This document shows positions 1-5,682 of a stretch of 8,189 nt of DNA, piece after piece. This DNA comes from an uncultured Bacilli bacterium (GTDB taxonomy: Bacteria; Bacillota_I; Bacilli_A; RFN20; DUOF01). Each line of letters opens with the position of its first letter. Within the stretch, counting starts at the first letter, position 1. The position numbers and the translations under genes were made by a program. Below the pieces are notes generated by a model. That model was given only the letters and a program-made list of their open reading frames with translations. It made no database searches and was not told the DNA's origin. The stretch lies in contig CAKORZ010000061.1 of NCBI GenBank assembly GCA_934101685.1, positions 1 through 8,189 on the forward strand. The letters are read 5' to 3'.

Positions 1-524
1 AATATACCTTGAGCAGTTTCAGGTCTTAAATAAATAGTGCTCTTACTATCTTCAAGTACACCTTGGAATGTTTTAAACATCATATTAAATTTACGAATAT
101 TACTAAAATTATGAGCTCCGCATTCAGGGCAAGGAATATTATGATCTTTAATAAATTTTTCTAATTCTTCATCACTCATTGCTCCTGCATTAACACTAGG
201 ATCAAATTCTTCCACTAGTTTATCTGCACGATGTCTGGTTTTACATTGTTTACAATCCATTAAAGGATCTGTAAAAGTAGCTAAGTGTCCACTTGCAACC
301 CATACATTTGGATTCATTAAAATTGCACTATCAATACCAACATTGTATGGATTTTCTTGAATAAACTTCTTCCACCATAATCTTTTTATATTATTTTTTA
401 ACTCAACACCTAAAACTCCAAAATCCCAAGTATTAGCTAAACCATTGTATATTTCACTACCTTGATATACAAACCCACTTGTTCTAACATGATTAACTAT
501 TTTATCAAAACTATATTCACTCAT
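1..524 (-). CDS. glyQS: Glycyl-tRNA synthetase, single-chain class II type (N-terminal part, runs off left edge)
   Basis: Charges tRNA-Gly with glycine in the cytoplasm. The first 174 residues are visible; the rest lies beyond position 1. The start MSEYSFDKIVNHVRTSGFVY is typical of the eukaryote-like single-chain enzyme rather than the split GlyQ/GlyS form of Bacillus subtilis. Other support is the WDFGVLGVELKNNI region (about 33-46), a zinc-type pair of CxxC motifs (Cys91/Cys94 and Cys132/Cys135), and the class II motif 2 stretch LRPETAQGI at the window edge. The ATG at 524 directly follows the recO stop codon (TAA then ATG), and its AAGGAGG ribosome binding site lies inside the last recO codons, so translation is probably coupled. 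It is the last visible gene of the ybeY-cdd-era-recO-glyQS series. The gene symbol follows the family; some databases call it glyS. Confidence 0.95.
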   Translation of the reverse strand, partial: MSEYSFDKIVNHVRTSGFVYQGSEIYNGLANTWDFGVLGVELKNNIKRLWWKKFIQENPYNVGIDSAILMNPNVWVASGHLATFTDPLMDCKQCKTRHRADKLVEEFDPSVNAGAMSDEELEKFIKDHNIPCPECGAHNFSNIRKFNMMFKTFQGVLEDSKSTIYLRPETAQGI

Positions 525-1253
525 TTATATTTCCTCCTTTTTTAACACTCTTAGCAAAAATGTTTTACTTTTAAAATAAATACCACATTTATTTTCAATC
601 AAACTAATAACTTCTTTAATATACTTATACAAATACATATAATCAATATTAACTTTATCCATATTATTATAATTAGTTTTACTTAATATTCTCATATTCT
701 TTAAATATTCAATATCATCACTAACTAAATTACAACACTTCTTACACAAATACCCACCATTTTCAAAACTAAACTTAACAATTCTATCTTTACTACCACA
801 ATTCACACATTCATCAGCATTTAAAGATATTCCTTGCTTTTTCAAAAAATAATTCAAAAAACTAATAAGTATAAGTCCTCCATCATTACTATTCTTCATA
901 GAATCAAGTGTATTCACAAAGCATTCAAAACTATCACTTTTATCATTAACTAATTCTATTCCTTCACTAATAAAATTAATAATACTTATGTATTCTAAAT
1001 TACTACCAATAAATGATGGATAATTAATTAGTTTACCTTCATTTAAAGTTAAATAGCCATTCTTGTTACTTTTATTAACTTCAAATTCACTATAAGCATA
1101 ATTCATAACACTACTAGCATTTTTAGAGTTAACCTTCTTTACTCCTCTTGCTCTAAGGCAAATTACACCATCTTCACACAAAACACTAAGTAAACTATCA
1201 TTTTCTTTATAATCAATAGAATTTAACACATAACCTACATATCTTTCTTTCAT
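525..1253 (-). CDS. recO: DNA repair protein RecO
   Basis: RecO works with RecF and RecR to load RecA onto SSB-coated single-stranded DNA during gap repair, and anneals complementary strands. The 242-residue length fits the family. Residues 1-75 form the N-terminal OB-fold (GYVLNSIDYKENDSLLSVLCEDG, a characteristic start), followed by a helical C-terminal part. The four-cysteine zinc finger of Gram-positive RecO is intact: Cys149/Cys152 (CVNC) and Cys170/Cys173 (CKKC). The ATG at 1253 lies two bases after the era stop, and the gene ends directly at the glyQS start. Its final codons (KKEEI) double as the glyQS ribosome binding site. The position between era and glyQS supports the call. The sequence is Asn/Lys/Ile rich, as expected in such AT-rich DNA. 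Confidence 0.95.
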   Translation of the reverse strand: MKERYVGYVLNSIDYKENDSLLSVLCEDGVICLRARGVKKVNSKNASSVMNYAYSEFEVNKSNKNGYLTLNEGKLINYPSFIGSNLEYISIINFISEGIELVNDKSDSFECFVNTLDSMKNSNDGGLILISFLNYFLKKQGISLNADECVNCGSKDRIVKFSFENGGYLCKKCCNLVSDDIEYLKNMRILSKTNYNNMDKVNIDYMYLYKYIKEVISLIENKCGIYFKSKTFLLRVLKKEEI

Positions 1254-1255
1254 AA

Positions 1256-2152
1256 CTAATCAGTATCCTTATATCCATACTCTTTTAAAAGAAACATTGA
1301 ATCACGCCAATCTTTTTCTACTTTAACAAATAACTCAAGCATAACTCTAATACCTAATAATTCTTCTATATCTTTTCTTGAATCAATACCAATCTGTTTA
1401 AGCATTTTACCACCTTTTCCAATGATAATGCCCTTTTTAGATTCCTTATCAACAATAATAGTCGCATGAATATGAAATAAATTATCTCTCTTTCTTTTCA
1501 TTGATTCAATTACTACTGCTACACTATGAGGCACTTCCTCTTCTGTCAAATAAAGGATTTTCTCTCTAATTAGTTCACTAACAATAAATCTTTCTGGATA
1601 TGCACTTATACTATCCTTAGAATAATACATTGGTCCAAATGGCAATATCTCTTTAACAACTTTTAATAAATTATCTAGATTCTCACTATTAAGTGCGCTT
1701 ACAGGAACTATTGCATAAAAATCAAATTGTTTACTCCAGAAATCTACTAATTCAATTAATTTATTCTTACTAATTAAATCTATTTTATTTAAAACTAATA
1801 TAACTGGATGCTTAAATCCTTTAATTTCTTCTAAAACATATTTATCTCCATCTAAGAAATCTTTACTAGAATCTACAATTAAAATAGTTGCTTCAACATC
1901 TTTATTAGATGAATAAGCCATTTTATTTAATTCTTGTCCTAACTTATTATTAGGTTTATGAATACCCGGAGTATCAACAAATATTATTTGAGAATTATCA
2001 TCACTATAAATACCTTGTATCTTATTTCTAGTAGTTTGTGCTTTTGGACTAACAATAGCAACCTTATGTTTAACTAAACTATTTAATAAAGTTGACTTAC
2101 CAGCATTTGGTCTACCAATAATAGAAACAAATCCTGATTTAAAGTTATCCAT
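1256..2152 (-). CDS. era: GTPase Era (ribosome biogenesis, KH domain)
   Basis: Essential GTPase that binds the 3' end of 16S rRNA and helps mature the small ribosomal subunit. At 298 residues it is full length. The GTPase domain shows G1 GRPNAGKS (13-20), a TT pair in switch I (40-41), G3 DTPG (60-63), G4 NKID (122-125) and G5 VSAL (151-154). The C-terminal KH type 2 domain has the RNA-binding GKGG loop at 245-248, after SVAVVIESMKR and the conserved IIVDKESKKGIIIGKGG stretch. The ATG at 2152 overlaps the end of cdd by 8 bases (ATGGATAA contains the cdd TAA). An AAAGGAG ribosome binding site sits inside the cdd 3' end, implying translational coupling. Stop is TAG. The neighbours cdd and recO match the usual Bacillota order. 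Confidence 0.98.
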   Translation of the reverse strand: MDNFKSGFVSIIGRPNAGKSTLLNSLVKHKVAIVSPKAQTTRNKIQGIYSDDNSQIIFVDTPGIHKPNNKLGQELNKMAYSSNKDVEATILIVDSSKDFLDGDKYVLEEIKGFKHPVILVLNKIDLISKNKLIELVDFWSKQFDFYAIVPVSALNSENLDNLLKVVKEILPFGPMYYSKDSISAYPERFIVSELIREKILYLTEEEVPHSVAVVIESMKRKRDNLFHIHATIIVDKESKKGIIIGKGGKMLKQIGIDSRKDIEELLGIRVMLELFVKVEKDWRDSMFLLKEYGYKDTD

Positions 2153-2552
2153 TCAAATCATCTCCTTTAAAATTAAAAGGCAATAATTTTTTAACTTTAA
2201 CTTCTTTATATTCTCCCTTTTTATTCATTAAGAATATTGAACAAGTTTCACTAAGCAATTCACACATAACTTGTCTACATGCTCCACATGGAGAAATAAA
2301 ATCATTAGTATCTCCACTAATTGCAAAACCTACTATATCTTCCTTTCTATAACCTTGTGAATAAGTGCTAAACAAGCAACTTCTCTCTGCGCAATTGCTT
2401 AAACCATAACTAGCATTTTCTATATTTGTACCACTAATAATAGTACCATCCTTCATCATAGCAGCAGCACCTACTCTAAAATTAGAATAAGGAGAATAAG
2501 AATTAACTTTTGCTAAATTAGCAGCCTCTAATAATTTATTTAAATTTTTCAT
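2145..2552 (-). CDS. cdd: Cytidine deaminase
   Basis: Hydrolyses cytidine and deoxycytidine to uridine and deoxyuridine in pyrimidine salvage; a cytoplasmic zinc enzyme. The 135 residues match the small homotetrameric form. The substrate-side motif SPYSNFRVGAA lies at about 20-30. The catalytic CAE motif is Cys54-Ala55-Glu56 (zinc ligand and proton shuttle), and the PCGAC motif supplies the other zinc ligands Cys89 and Cys92. The C-terminal LLPFNF segment is also typical. The start at 2552 has a GTGAGGT ribosome binding site made from the last codons of ybeY; the two genes are 5 bases apart. The dgkA gene that separates ybeY and cdd in Bacillus subtilis is absent here. Confidence 0.97.
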   Translation of the reverse strand: MKNLNKLLEAANLAKVNSYSPYSNFRVGAAAMMKDGTIISGTNIENASYGLSNCAERSCLFSTYSQGYRKEDIVGFAISGDTNDFISPCGACRQVMCELLSETCSIFLMNKKGEYKEVKVKKLLPFNFKGDDLNG

Positions 2553-2557
2553 TGTCT

Positions 2558-3037
2558 TTACCTCACTATCTTCATATCATTAAGTATTTTTTCTTGTAAT
2601 CCAAACATAATCTCTTCATCAGTTTTATTAACATGATCATATCCAAGTAAATGTAATACACCATGAGTAAATAAGAAACATAGTTCTCTTCTCAAACTAT
2701 GATTATACTCCTTAGCTTGCTCATTAGCTCTTTCATAACTAATAACAATATCTCCAATTTCTCTAACCTTGCTAAGTTTATTCATCTCATTTAAAAAGTT
2801 TTCATCACCTATATCTTCAATTGCAAAAGATAAAACATCTGTAGCCATATCCTTATTACGATATGTTTTATTTAAATCATGAATATGATTATTATCACAA
2901 AAAGTAACACTAAGTTCTAACTTTTCTTTTATACCTAACTCTTTTTTTATCCTTTTTAATATTTTTTTATAAACTCCTTCATATTCCTTTAAAGTTTCAT
3001 TATTCATTAAATCTATAAACTCTATATTATTTCTCAC
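2558..3037 (-). CDS. ybeY: Endoribonuclease / rRNA maturation factor YbeY
   Basis: Single-strand-specific metallo-endoribonuclease acting in 16S rRNA 3' maturation and ribosome quality control. Family hallmarks are the metal-binding HGxLHLxGYDH motif (HGVLHLLGYDH; histidines at 125, 129 and 135 of the form used here) and the upstream LNKTYRNKDMATDVLSF block. I place the start at the GTG at 3037 (159 residues), because AGGTGA sits 5 bases upstream of it. The frame also opens with a GTG at 3046, giving 162 residues, but that codon lies inside the same ribosome binding site and has none of its own. This is the first gene of the operon running to glyQS. The long gap upstream, with promoter-like boxes and a palindrome, suggests transcription begins here. 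Confidence 0.95.
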   Translation of the reverse strand: MRNNIEFIDLMNNETLKEYEGVYKKILKRIKKELGIKEKLELSVTFCDNNHIHDLNKTYRNKDMATDVLSFAIEDIGDENFLNEMNKLSKVREIGDIVISYERANEQAKEYNHSLRRELCFLFTHGVLHLLGYDHVNKTDEEIMFGLQEKILNDMKIVR

Positions 3038-3042
3038 ACAAA

Positions 3043-3048
3043 TCACCT
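3043..3048 (-). promoter_or_regulatory. Ribosome binding site of ybeY that decides its start
   Basis: AGGTGA on the minus strand, followed by 5 bases (TTTGT) and GTG at 3037. The alternative in-frame GTG at 3046-3044 is part of this same AGGTGA, so it cannot use it as a Shine-Dalgarno site. Confidence 0.65.
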
Positions 3049-3053
3049 ATGTT

Positions 3054-3098
3054 ATTATAACATAATTTTTACTCAAGTAAATGTTAACTACGTTAACA
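3054..3098 (-). promoter_or_regulatory. Putative ybeY operon promoter with palindromic operator-like site
   Basis: A 17-base perfect palindrome with 7-base arms, TGTTAAC-TAC-GTTAACA, occupies 3082-3098. Reading the minus strand, TTAACA (3087-3082, five of six matches to a -35 box) is followed after 17 bases by TATGTT (3064-3059). A perfect TATAAT lies at 3059-3054, with a weaker TTTACT box 16 bases upstream of it. The palindrome would overlap or abut the -35 element, as a repressor operator would. The -10 boxes are very close to the AGGTGA of ybeY, so the leader would be only a few bases long. That weakens the promoter call; the palindrome itself is certain. Confidence 0.4.
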
Positions 3099-3112
3099 AA
3101 TATAAAAAATGC

Positions 3113-3475
3113 CTATCTATAATAAAATAAACACACATTAAACCATTTATTCTCAAACTTTTTTATTTTTTTCTTTCTTATAAACAAAAACAAAGGATCA
3201 TAATAATATACATAACTATCACTAATTCTTTTTATAATCACATAATGATAACTTAATTTATTAACTTTAATTAATGTTATACATTCATTTTTTATACTTT
3301 TAATATCACTAATTTTATATGCTTTATACCTATAATTATTTTCATTCAATACTTTTCCTATATCATATAAACTCATATACTTTTTATCTTTAACTTTTAC
3401 GCTTTTTAAAATATATTTTAAACAAAAGTATCCACACGTACTAGGATGAAACAAATACTTAATATTAATCATCAT
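3113..3475 (-). CDS. Orphan C39-type cysteine peptidase-like domain protein
   Basis: A 120-residue protein resembling the peptidase C39 domain, which in bacteriocin ABC exporters cleaves leader peptides after a double glycine. The motif STCGYFCLKYIL puts the candidate nucleophile at Cys14. His77 (SYHYVII) and Asp93 (YYYDP) have the spacing and context of the C39 His and Asp. The oxyanion glutamine usually about six residues before the cysteine is not there (Leu8; a His sits at position 10). No ABC transporter, transmembrane region or double-glycine peptide gene is seen nearby, so the domain stands alone. ATG-ATG opens the frame; the GGGGG ribosome binding site at 3479-3483 is 3 bases from the first ATG and 6 from the second (3472), so the second may be used. 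The protein is unusually rich in Tyr, Lys and Ile. Substrate unknown; a non-catalytic role is possible. Confidence 0.6.
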   Translation of the reverse strand: MMINIKYLFHPSTCGYFCLKYILKSVKVKDKKYMSLYDIGKVLNENNYRYKAYKISDIKSIKNECITLIKVNKLSYHYVIIKRISDSYVYYYDPLFLFIRKKKIKKFENKWFNVCLFYYR

Positions 3476-3550
3476 TATCCCCCTTTAATTTAATACAATT
3501 AATACGCTCATAATTACGCAAAAAATTTAATATATTTTAATGGTGATTCT
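3476..3550. other. Divergent intergenic region, C39-like gene and Na/Pi transporter
   Basis: 75 bases of almost pure A+T between two divergent starts. Both ribosome binding sites are clear (GGGGG at 3479-3483 leftward, GGTGA at 3542-3546 rightward). TATATT- and TATTAA-like -10 candidates exist for both directions, but none has a convincing -35 at proper distance, so no promoter is assigned. Confidence 0.5.
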
Positions 3551-4459
3551 ATGGTACTTACTCTATTAATTGGAGGAATAATTCTCTTTATATATTCGAT
3601 AGATTTATTAAGCAATAATTTAATATCTATGTCTTTAGAAAAGGTAAAAAAGAAATTATTAAATTTAACATCTTCTACTTCAAAAAGCTTATTAGTAGGC
3701 TTTGTATCTACAGCTTTAATCCAATCAAGTTCTGCTGTTATTATGATTACAATCAGCTTAATAAATGCTAATTTACTAACCTTTAATAACAGTATTGGCA
3801 TAATGCTTGGCAGTAATGTTGCTACTACAGTAACATCCTTTATTGTAGGATTAAACCTAGAAAAATTATCTGCTTTTATCATGTTATTTGGTTTTATATT
3901 AATGCAATTTAAAAAGAAAAATGGCAAAATAATATTTGCTATAGGTTTACTATTTTATAGTTTATTTTTAATGTCACAAGCAGTAAACTCTTTTAAAGAT
4001 TCAACTATTTTTTATAATTATATACAAAGCGTATCAAACTCTTTTATATTAAGTATTGTCGTAGGCACTTTAATAACATTAATATTACAGTCTTCTGGAG
4101 TATTTATTGCTATATTGCAAGTATTAGCATTATCTGGATTTATAAGCGTTTATCAGGCTATCCCTTTTATATTTGGTGCTAATATAGGAACAACATTTGA
4201 TTCATTTTATGGATTTACTAATGCCTCAAAAGACTCTAAAAAGCTAGCTCATTTTAACCTAATATTTAATATAGGAACTGTTATCTTTTTTTCAATTTTA
4301 ATTAAACCTTTTAAACTGCTTGTAAAGTCCACTATTAGTATGTTCAACTTTAATATAGCAATAAACATAGCTATAACAAATGTATTATTTAATTTACTAG
4401 GAGTTTTACTTATATTACCTTTAATACCTAAAATAAAAAGATATTACTCTAAATGGTAA
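3551..4459 (+). CDS. Na+/phosphate cotransporter family membrane protein (NptA/YqeW-like, no PhoU domain)
   Basis: Predicted polytopic membrane protein of the Na/Pi-cotransporter (SLC34-type) family. The two inverted repeats are visible: QSSSA at 58-62 with GSNVATT at 87-93, and QSSG at 180-183 with GANIGTT at 209-215. These QSS and GxNxxTT elements are the substrate and ion binding signature. The first repeat is preceded by a hydrophobic segment (1-20) and several more span the protein. At 302 residues it consists of the transport core only and lacks the C-terminal PhoU-like domain of longer members. ATG at 3551 has GGTGA 4 bases upstream. The gene diverges from the C39-like gene and overlaps the end of yqfD by 11 bases tail to tail. 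It sits where phoH and yqfF lie in Bacillus subtilis. Transport of phosphate is inferred from the family; direction and ion are unproven. Confidence 0.88.
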   Translation: MVLTLLIGGIILFIYSIDLLSNNLISMSLEKVKKKLLNLTSSTSKSLLVGFVSTALIQSSSAVIMITISLINANLLTFNNSIGIMLGSNVATTVTSFIVGLNLEKLSAFIMLFGFILMQFKKKNGKIIFAIGLLFYSLFLMSQAVNSFKDSTIFYNYIQSVSNSFILSIVVGTLITLILQSSGVFIAILQVLALSGFISVYQAIPFIFGANIGTTFDSFYGFTNASKDSKKLAHFNLIFNIGTVIFFSILIKPFKLLVKSTISMFNFNIAINIAITNVLFNLLGVLLILPLIPKIKRYYSKW

Positions 4460-4465
4460 TATCTT
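4430..4465 (-). terminator. Intrinsic terminator of yqfC-yqfD, embedded in overlapping 3' coding ends
   Basis: Perfect 10-base inverted repeat AAGATATTAC (4438-4447) and GTAATATCTT (4456-4465) with an 8-base loop. In the minus-strand transcript the stem is followed by UUUAUUUU, giving an intrinsic terminator for yqfD. The stem has only two G-C pairs, so it is weak in composition. On the plus strand no T-tract follows, so it is unlikely to end the Na/Pi transporter transcript efficiently. The stop codons of both genes lie within the hairpin. Confidence 0.7.
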
Positions 4466-5369
4466 CAAGAAGCATATAATAAACTCTCATATATCCTTTA
4501 TTTTTTTCTATTTTGTAATCTAACACTTTTTCTATTTCTATCTTTTCATCTTTAGATAAGTATGTTCCAATCTTTTTCTTAGCCTTATCTAACATTCTAG
4601 AAAATACTTCTGCCTCATCTAATTCACTATAATCATACTCAACATTTATAACATAAAAAGTATTTGCAAACACACTACCTAAAGTCCCAACATTAATCAA
4701 TTCTCCATTACTAGCCTCTATAACATCCTTAACTAATAAATCACCTTTTCTAACATAATCATATTCTTTAACTACCTTAACACCATTTTGAACATTAAAA
4801 TATCTAATCATCCCATCTTTAGTAGCATACAAACTAGTTCCTTTATTTGGAAGTTCTGCTGCTACTCTTCTTTTTTGATAACGTAAGCTAATAACGCTTC
4901 CATGTCTCCTTAACTCTAAAAACTCTATTTCTTTAGATAAATACAACGATATATTACCCTCTATTTCTTTTAATTTATCACTACTTGGATAATGCTTACT
5001 AAACACGATATTATTTTTAACTAACTCTTCATTTAAAACTTCTTCAATTTCTTTATAATCGCCATTAATCTCTACTTTCCATATTCTAGTTGATGCATTA
5101 TACAAAGCAAAACTTGCTATTACTACACTTATAAAAGTAGTTTTACATACTATTGCCTCTAAATAATTAAGTATTCCTTTTTTACTCACTATTTTACAAT
5201 CTTTAAAATTATCTTTTATTCTTTTTCTATTTTTTCTTTTTGTTTCAAAATAGAATTTATATTTATCTTTTTTATTCAAATTATAAATTTCAACATTATA
5301 AAATTTAAGTTTATTAATAAGCGCTACTTCATCATAATAAGTAACAATCCATCCATCTATACTAATCAT
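4449..5369 (-). CDS. yqfD: Sporulation protein YqfD
   Basis: Member of the YqfD sporulation family, expressed in the mother cell in Bacillus subtilis; its molecular role is poorly understood. Support comes from the YqfC gene directly upstream and from the architecture. A cytoplasmic N-terminal region (1-70, with GWIVTYYDEVALINKL) is followed by one membrane segment at about 77-91 and the junction STRIWKVEINGDYKEIEEVL. After it comes the family stretch LYATKDGMIRYFNVQNGVKV, then EYDYVRKGDLLV (about 182-213). At 306 residues it is clearly shorter than the roughly 400-residue Bacillus protein. ATG at 5369 overlaps the yqfC end by 8 bases (ATGATTAG), with GGTGAGA as ribosome binding site, so translation is coupled. 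The 3' end overlaps the Na/Pi transporter gene. Confidence 0.88.
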   Translation of the reverse strand: MISIDGWIVTYYDEVALINKLKFYNVEIYNLNKKDKYKFYFETKRKNRKRIKDNFKDCKIVSKKGILNYLEAIVCKTTFISVVIASFALYNASTRIWKVEINGDYKEIEEVLNEELVKNNIVFSKHYPSSDKLKEIEGNISLYLSKEIEFLELRRHGSVISLRYQKRRVAAELPNKGTSLYATKDGMIRYFNVQNGVKVVKEYDYVRKGDLLVKDVIEASNGELINVGTLGSVFANTFYVINVEYDYSELDEAEVFSRMLDKAKKKIGTYLSKDEKIEIEKVLDYKIEKNKGYMRVYYMLLEDITI

Positions 5370-5577
5370 TATCTCTCACCATCTTATAATAAAAATTAAT
5401 ACTTTTAATTATACCTTTAACTCCTACCTCATTATCCTCCAAATAAGGCATTACTAAAGCATCTCCTTTAACCGTTAAAACATATCTTTTAAAATCGAAA
5501 CTAATTTCTGTATTACTAATAGTTAGTATCTTCTTAAATTTACCAATAACAAGCATTTTATCATCATAATAGAACAT
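5362..5577 (-). CDS. yqfC: Sporulation protein YqfC (YabP/YqfC family)
   Basis: Small sporulation protein of the YabP/YqfC family. The pattern ISNTEISFDFKRYVLTVKGDALVM, then YLEDNEVGVKGIIKSINF, matches the family's beta-rich core. I choose ATG at 5577 (71 residues) because AGGTGA lies just 4 bases upstream. A longer reading from a TTG at 5604 would give 80 residues, but it starts within a promoter-like stretch and has no ribosome binding site. It overlaps yqfD by 8 bases, forming the two-gene unit known from other spore formers. A sigma-E-like promoter lies immediately upstream, in line with sigma-E control of this pair in Bacillus subtilis. Confidence 0.85.
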   Translation of the reverse strand: MFYYDDKMLVIGKFKKILTISNTEISFDFKRYVLTVKGDALVMPYLEDNEVGVKGIIKSINFYYKMVRDND

Positions 5578-5581
5578 AAAA

Positions 5582-5587
5582 TCACCT
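5582..5587 (-). promoter_or_regulatory. Ribosome binding site of yqfC that decides its start
   Basis: AGGTGA on the minus strand, 4 bases before ATG at 5577. It lies inside the longer TTG-initiated frame and argues for the shorter protein. Confidence 0.7.
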
Positions 5588-5592
5588 ATGTA

Positions 5593-5621
5593 ATAGTATG
5601 TCAAAAAGCAATATTTAATGA
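5593..5621 (-). promoter_or_regulatory. Sigma-E-like promoter for yqfC-yqfD
   Basis: On the minus strand CATACTAT (5600-5593) matches the sporulation sigma-E -10 consensus CATACAAT at seven of eight positions. Fourteen bases upstream, TCATTAA (5621-5615) partly matches the TCATATT-type -35. Sigma-E control of yqfC/yqfD is known in Bacillus subtilis. A caution is that the -10 box lies close to the AGGTGA of yqfC, leaving a very short leader. Confidence 0.45.
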
Positions 5622-5628
5622 ATAATAC

Positions 5629-5658
5629 TTGTTTTAAAGCTATATATATTAGTATAAT
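5629..5658 (+). promoter_or_regulatory. Sigma-A-like promoter for the PopT-family gene
   Basis: TTGTTT (5629-5634) and a perfect TATAAT (5653-5658) are separated by 18 bases, with the predicted ATG 24 bases after the -10. The promoter diverges from the one read toward yqfC. Confidence 0.6.
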
Positions 5659-5669
5659 ACATTTGTTTT

Positions 5670-5676
5670 GGGGAGA
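5670..5676 (+). promoter_or_regulatory. Ribosome binding site of the PopT-family gene that decides its start
   Basis: GGGGAGA, with GGAG 7 bases before ATG at 5683. The in-frame TTG at 5668 runs into this site and is rejected as start. Confidence 0.75.
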
Positions 5677-5682
5677 TGTAAC

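Noticed and set aside
3047..3112. T-box or other riboswitch ahead of the glyQS-containing operon
   Set aside because: The gap is only 66 bases and contains no T-box-like conserved sequence or extended structure beyond the short palindrome.
3514..3927. Open frame of 137 codons on the minus strand
   Set aside because: Lies antisense inside the Na/Pi transporter gene, which has clear family motifs; its translation shows no recognisable domain and no ribosome binding site was seen.
5578..5604. TTG start giving nine extra residues to YqfC
   Set aside because: It falls in the promoter-like stretch, has no ribosome binding site, and the extension contains the AGGTGA that serves ATG at 5577.
5668..5682. 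TTG start giving five extra residues to the PopT-family protein
   Set aside because: The TTG overlaps the GGGGAG ribosome binding site that serves ATG at 5683.
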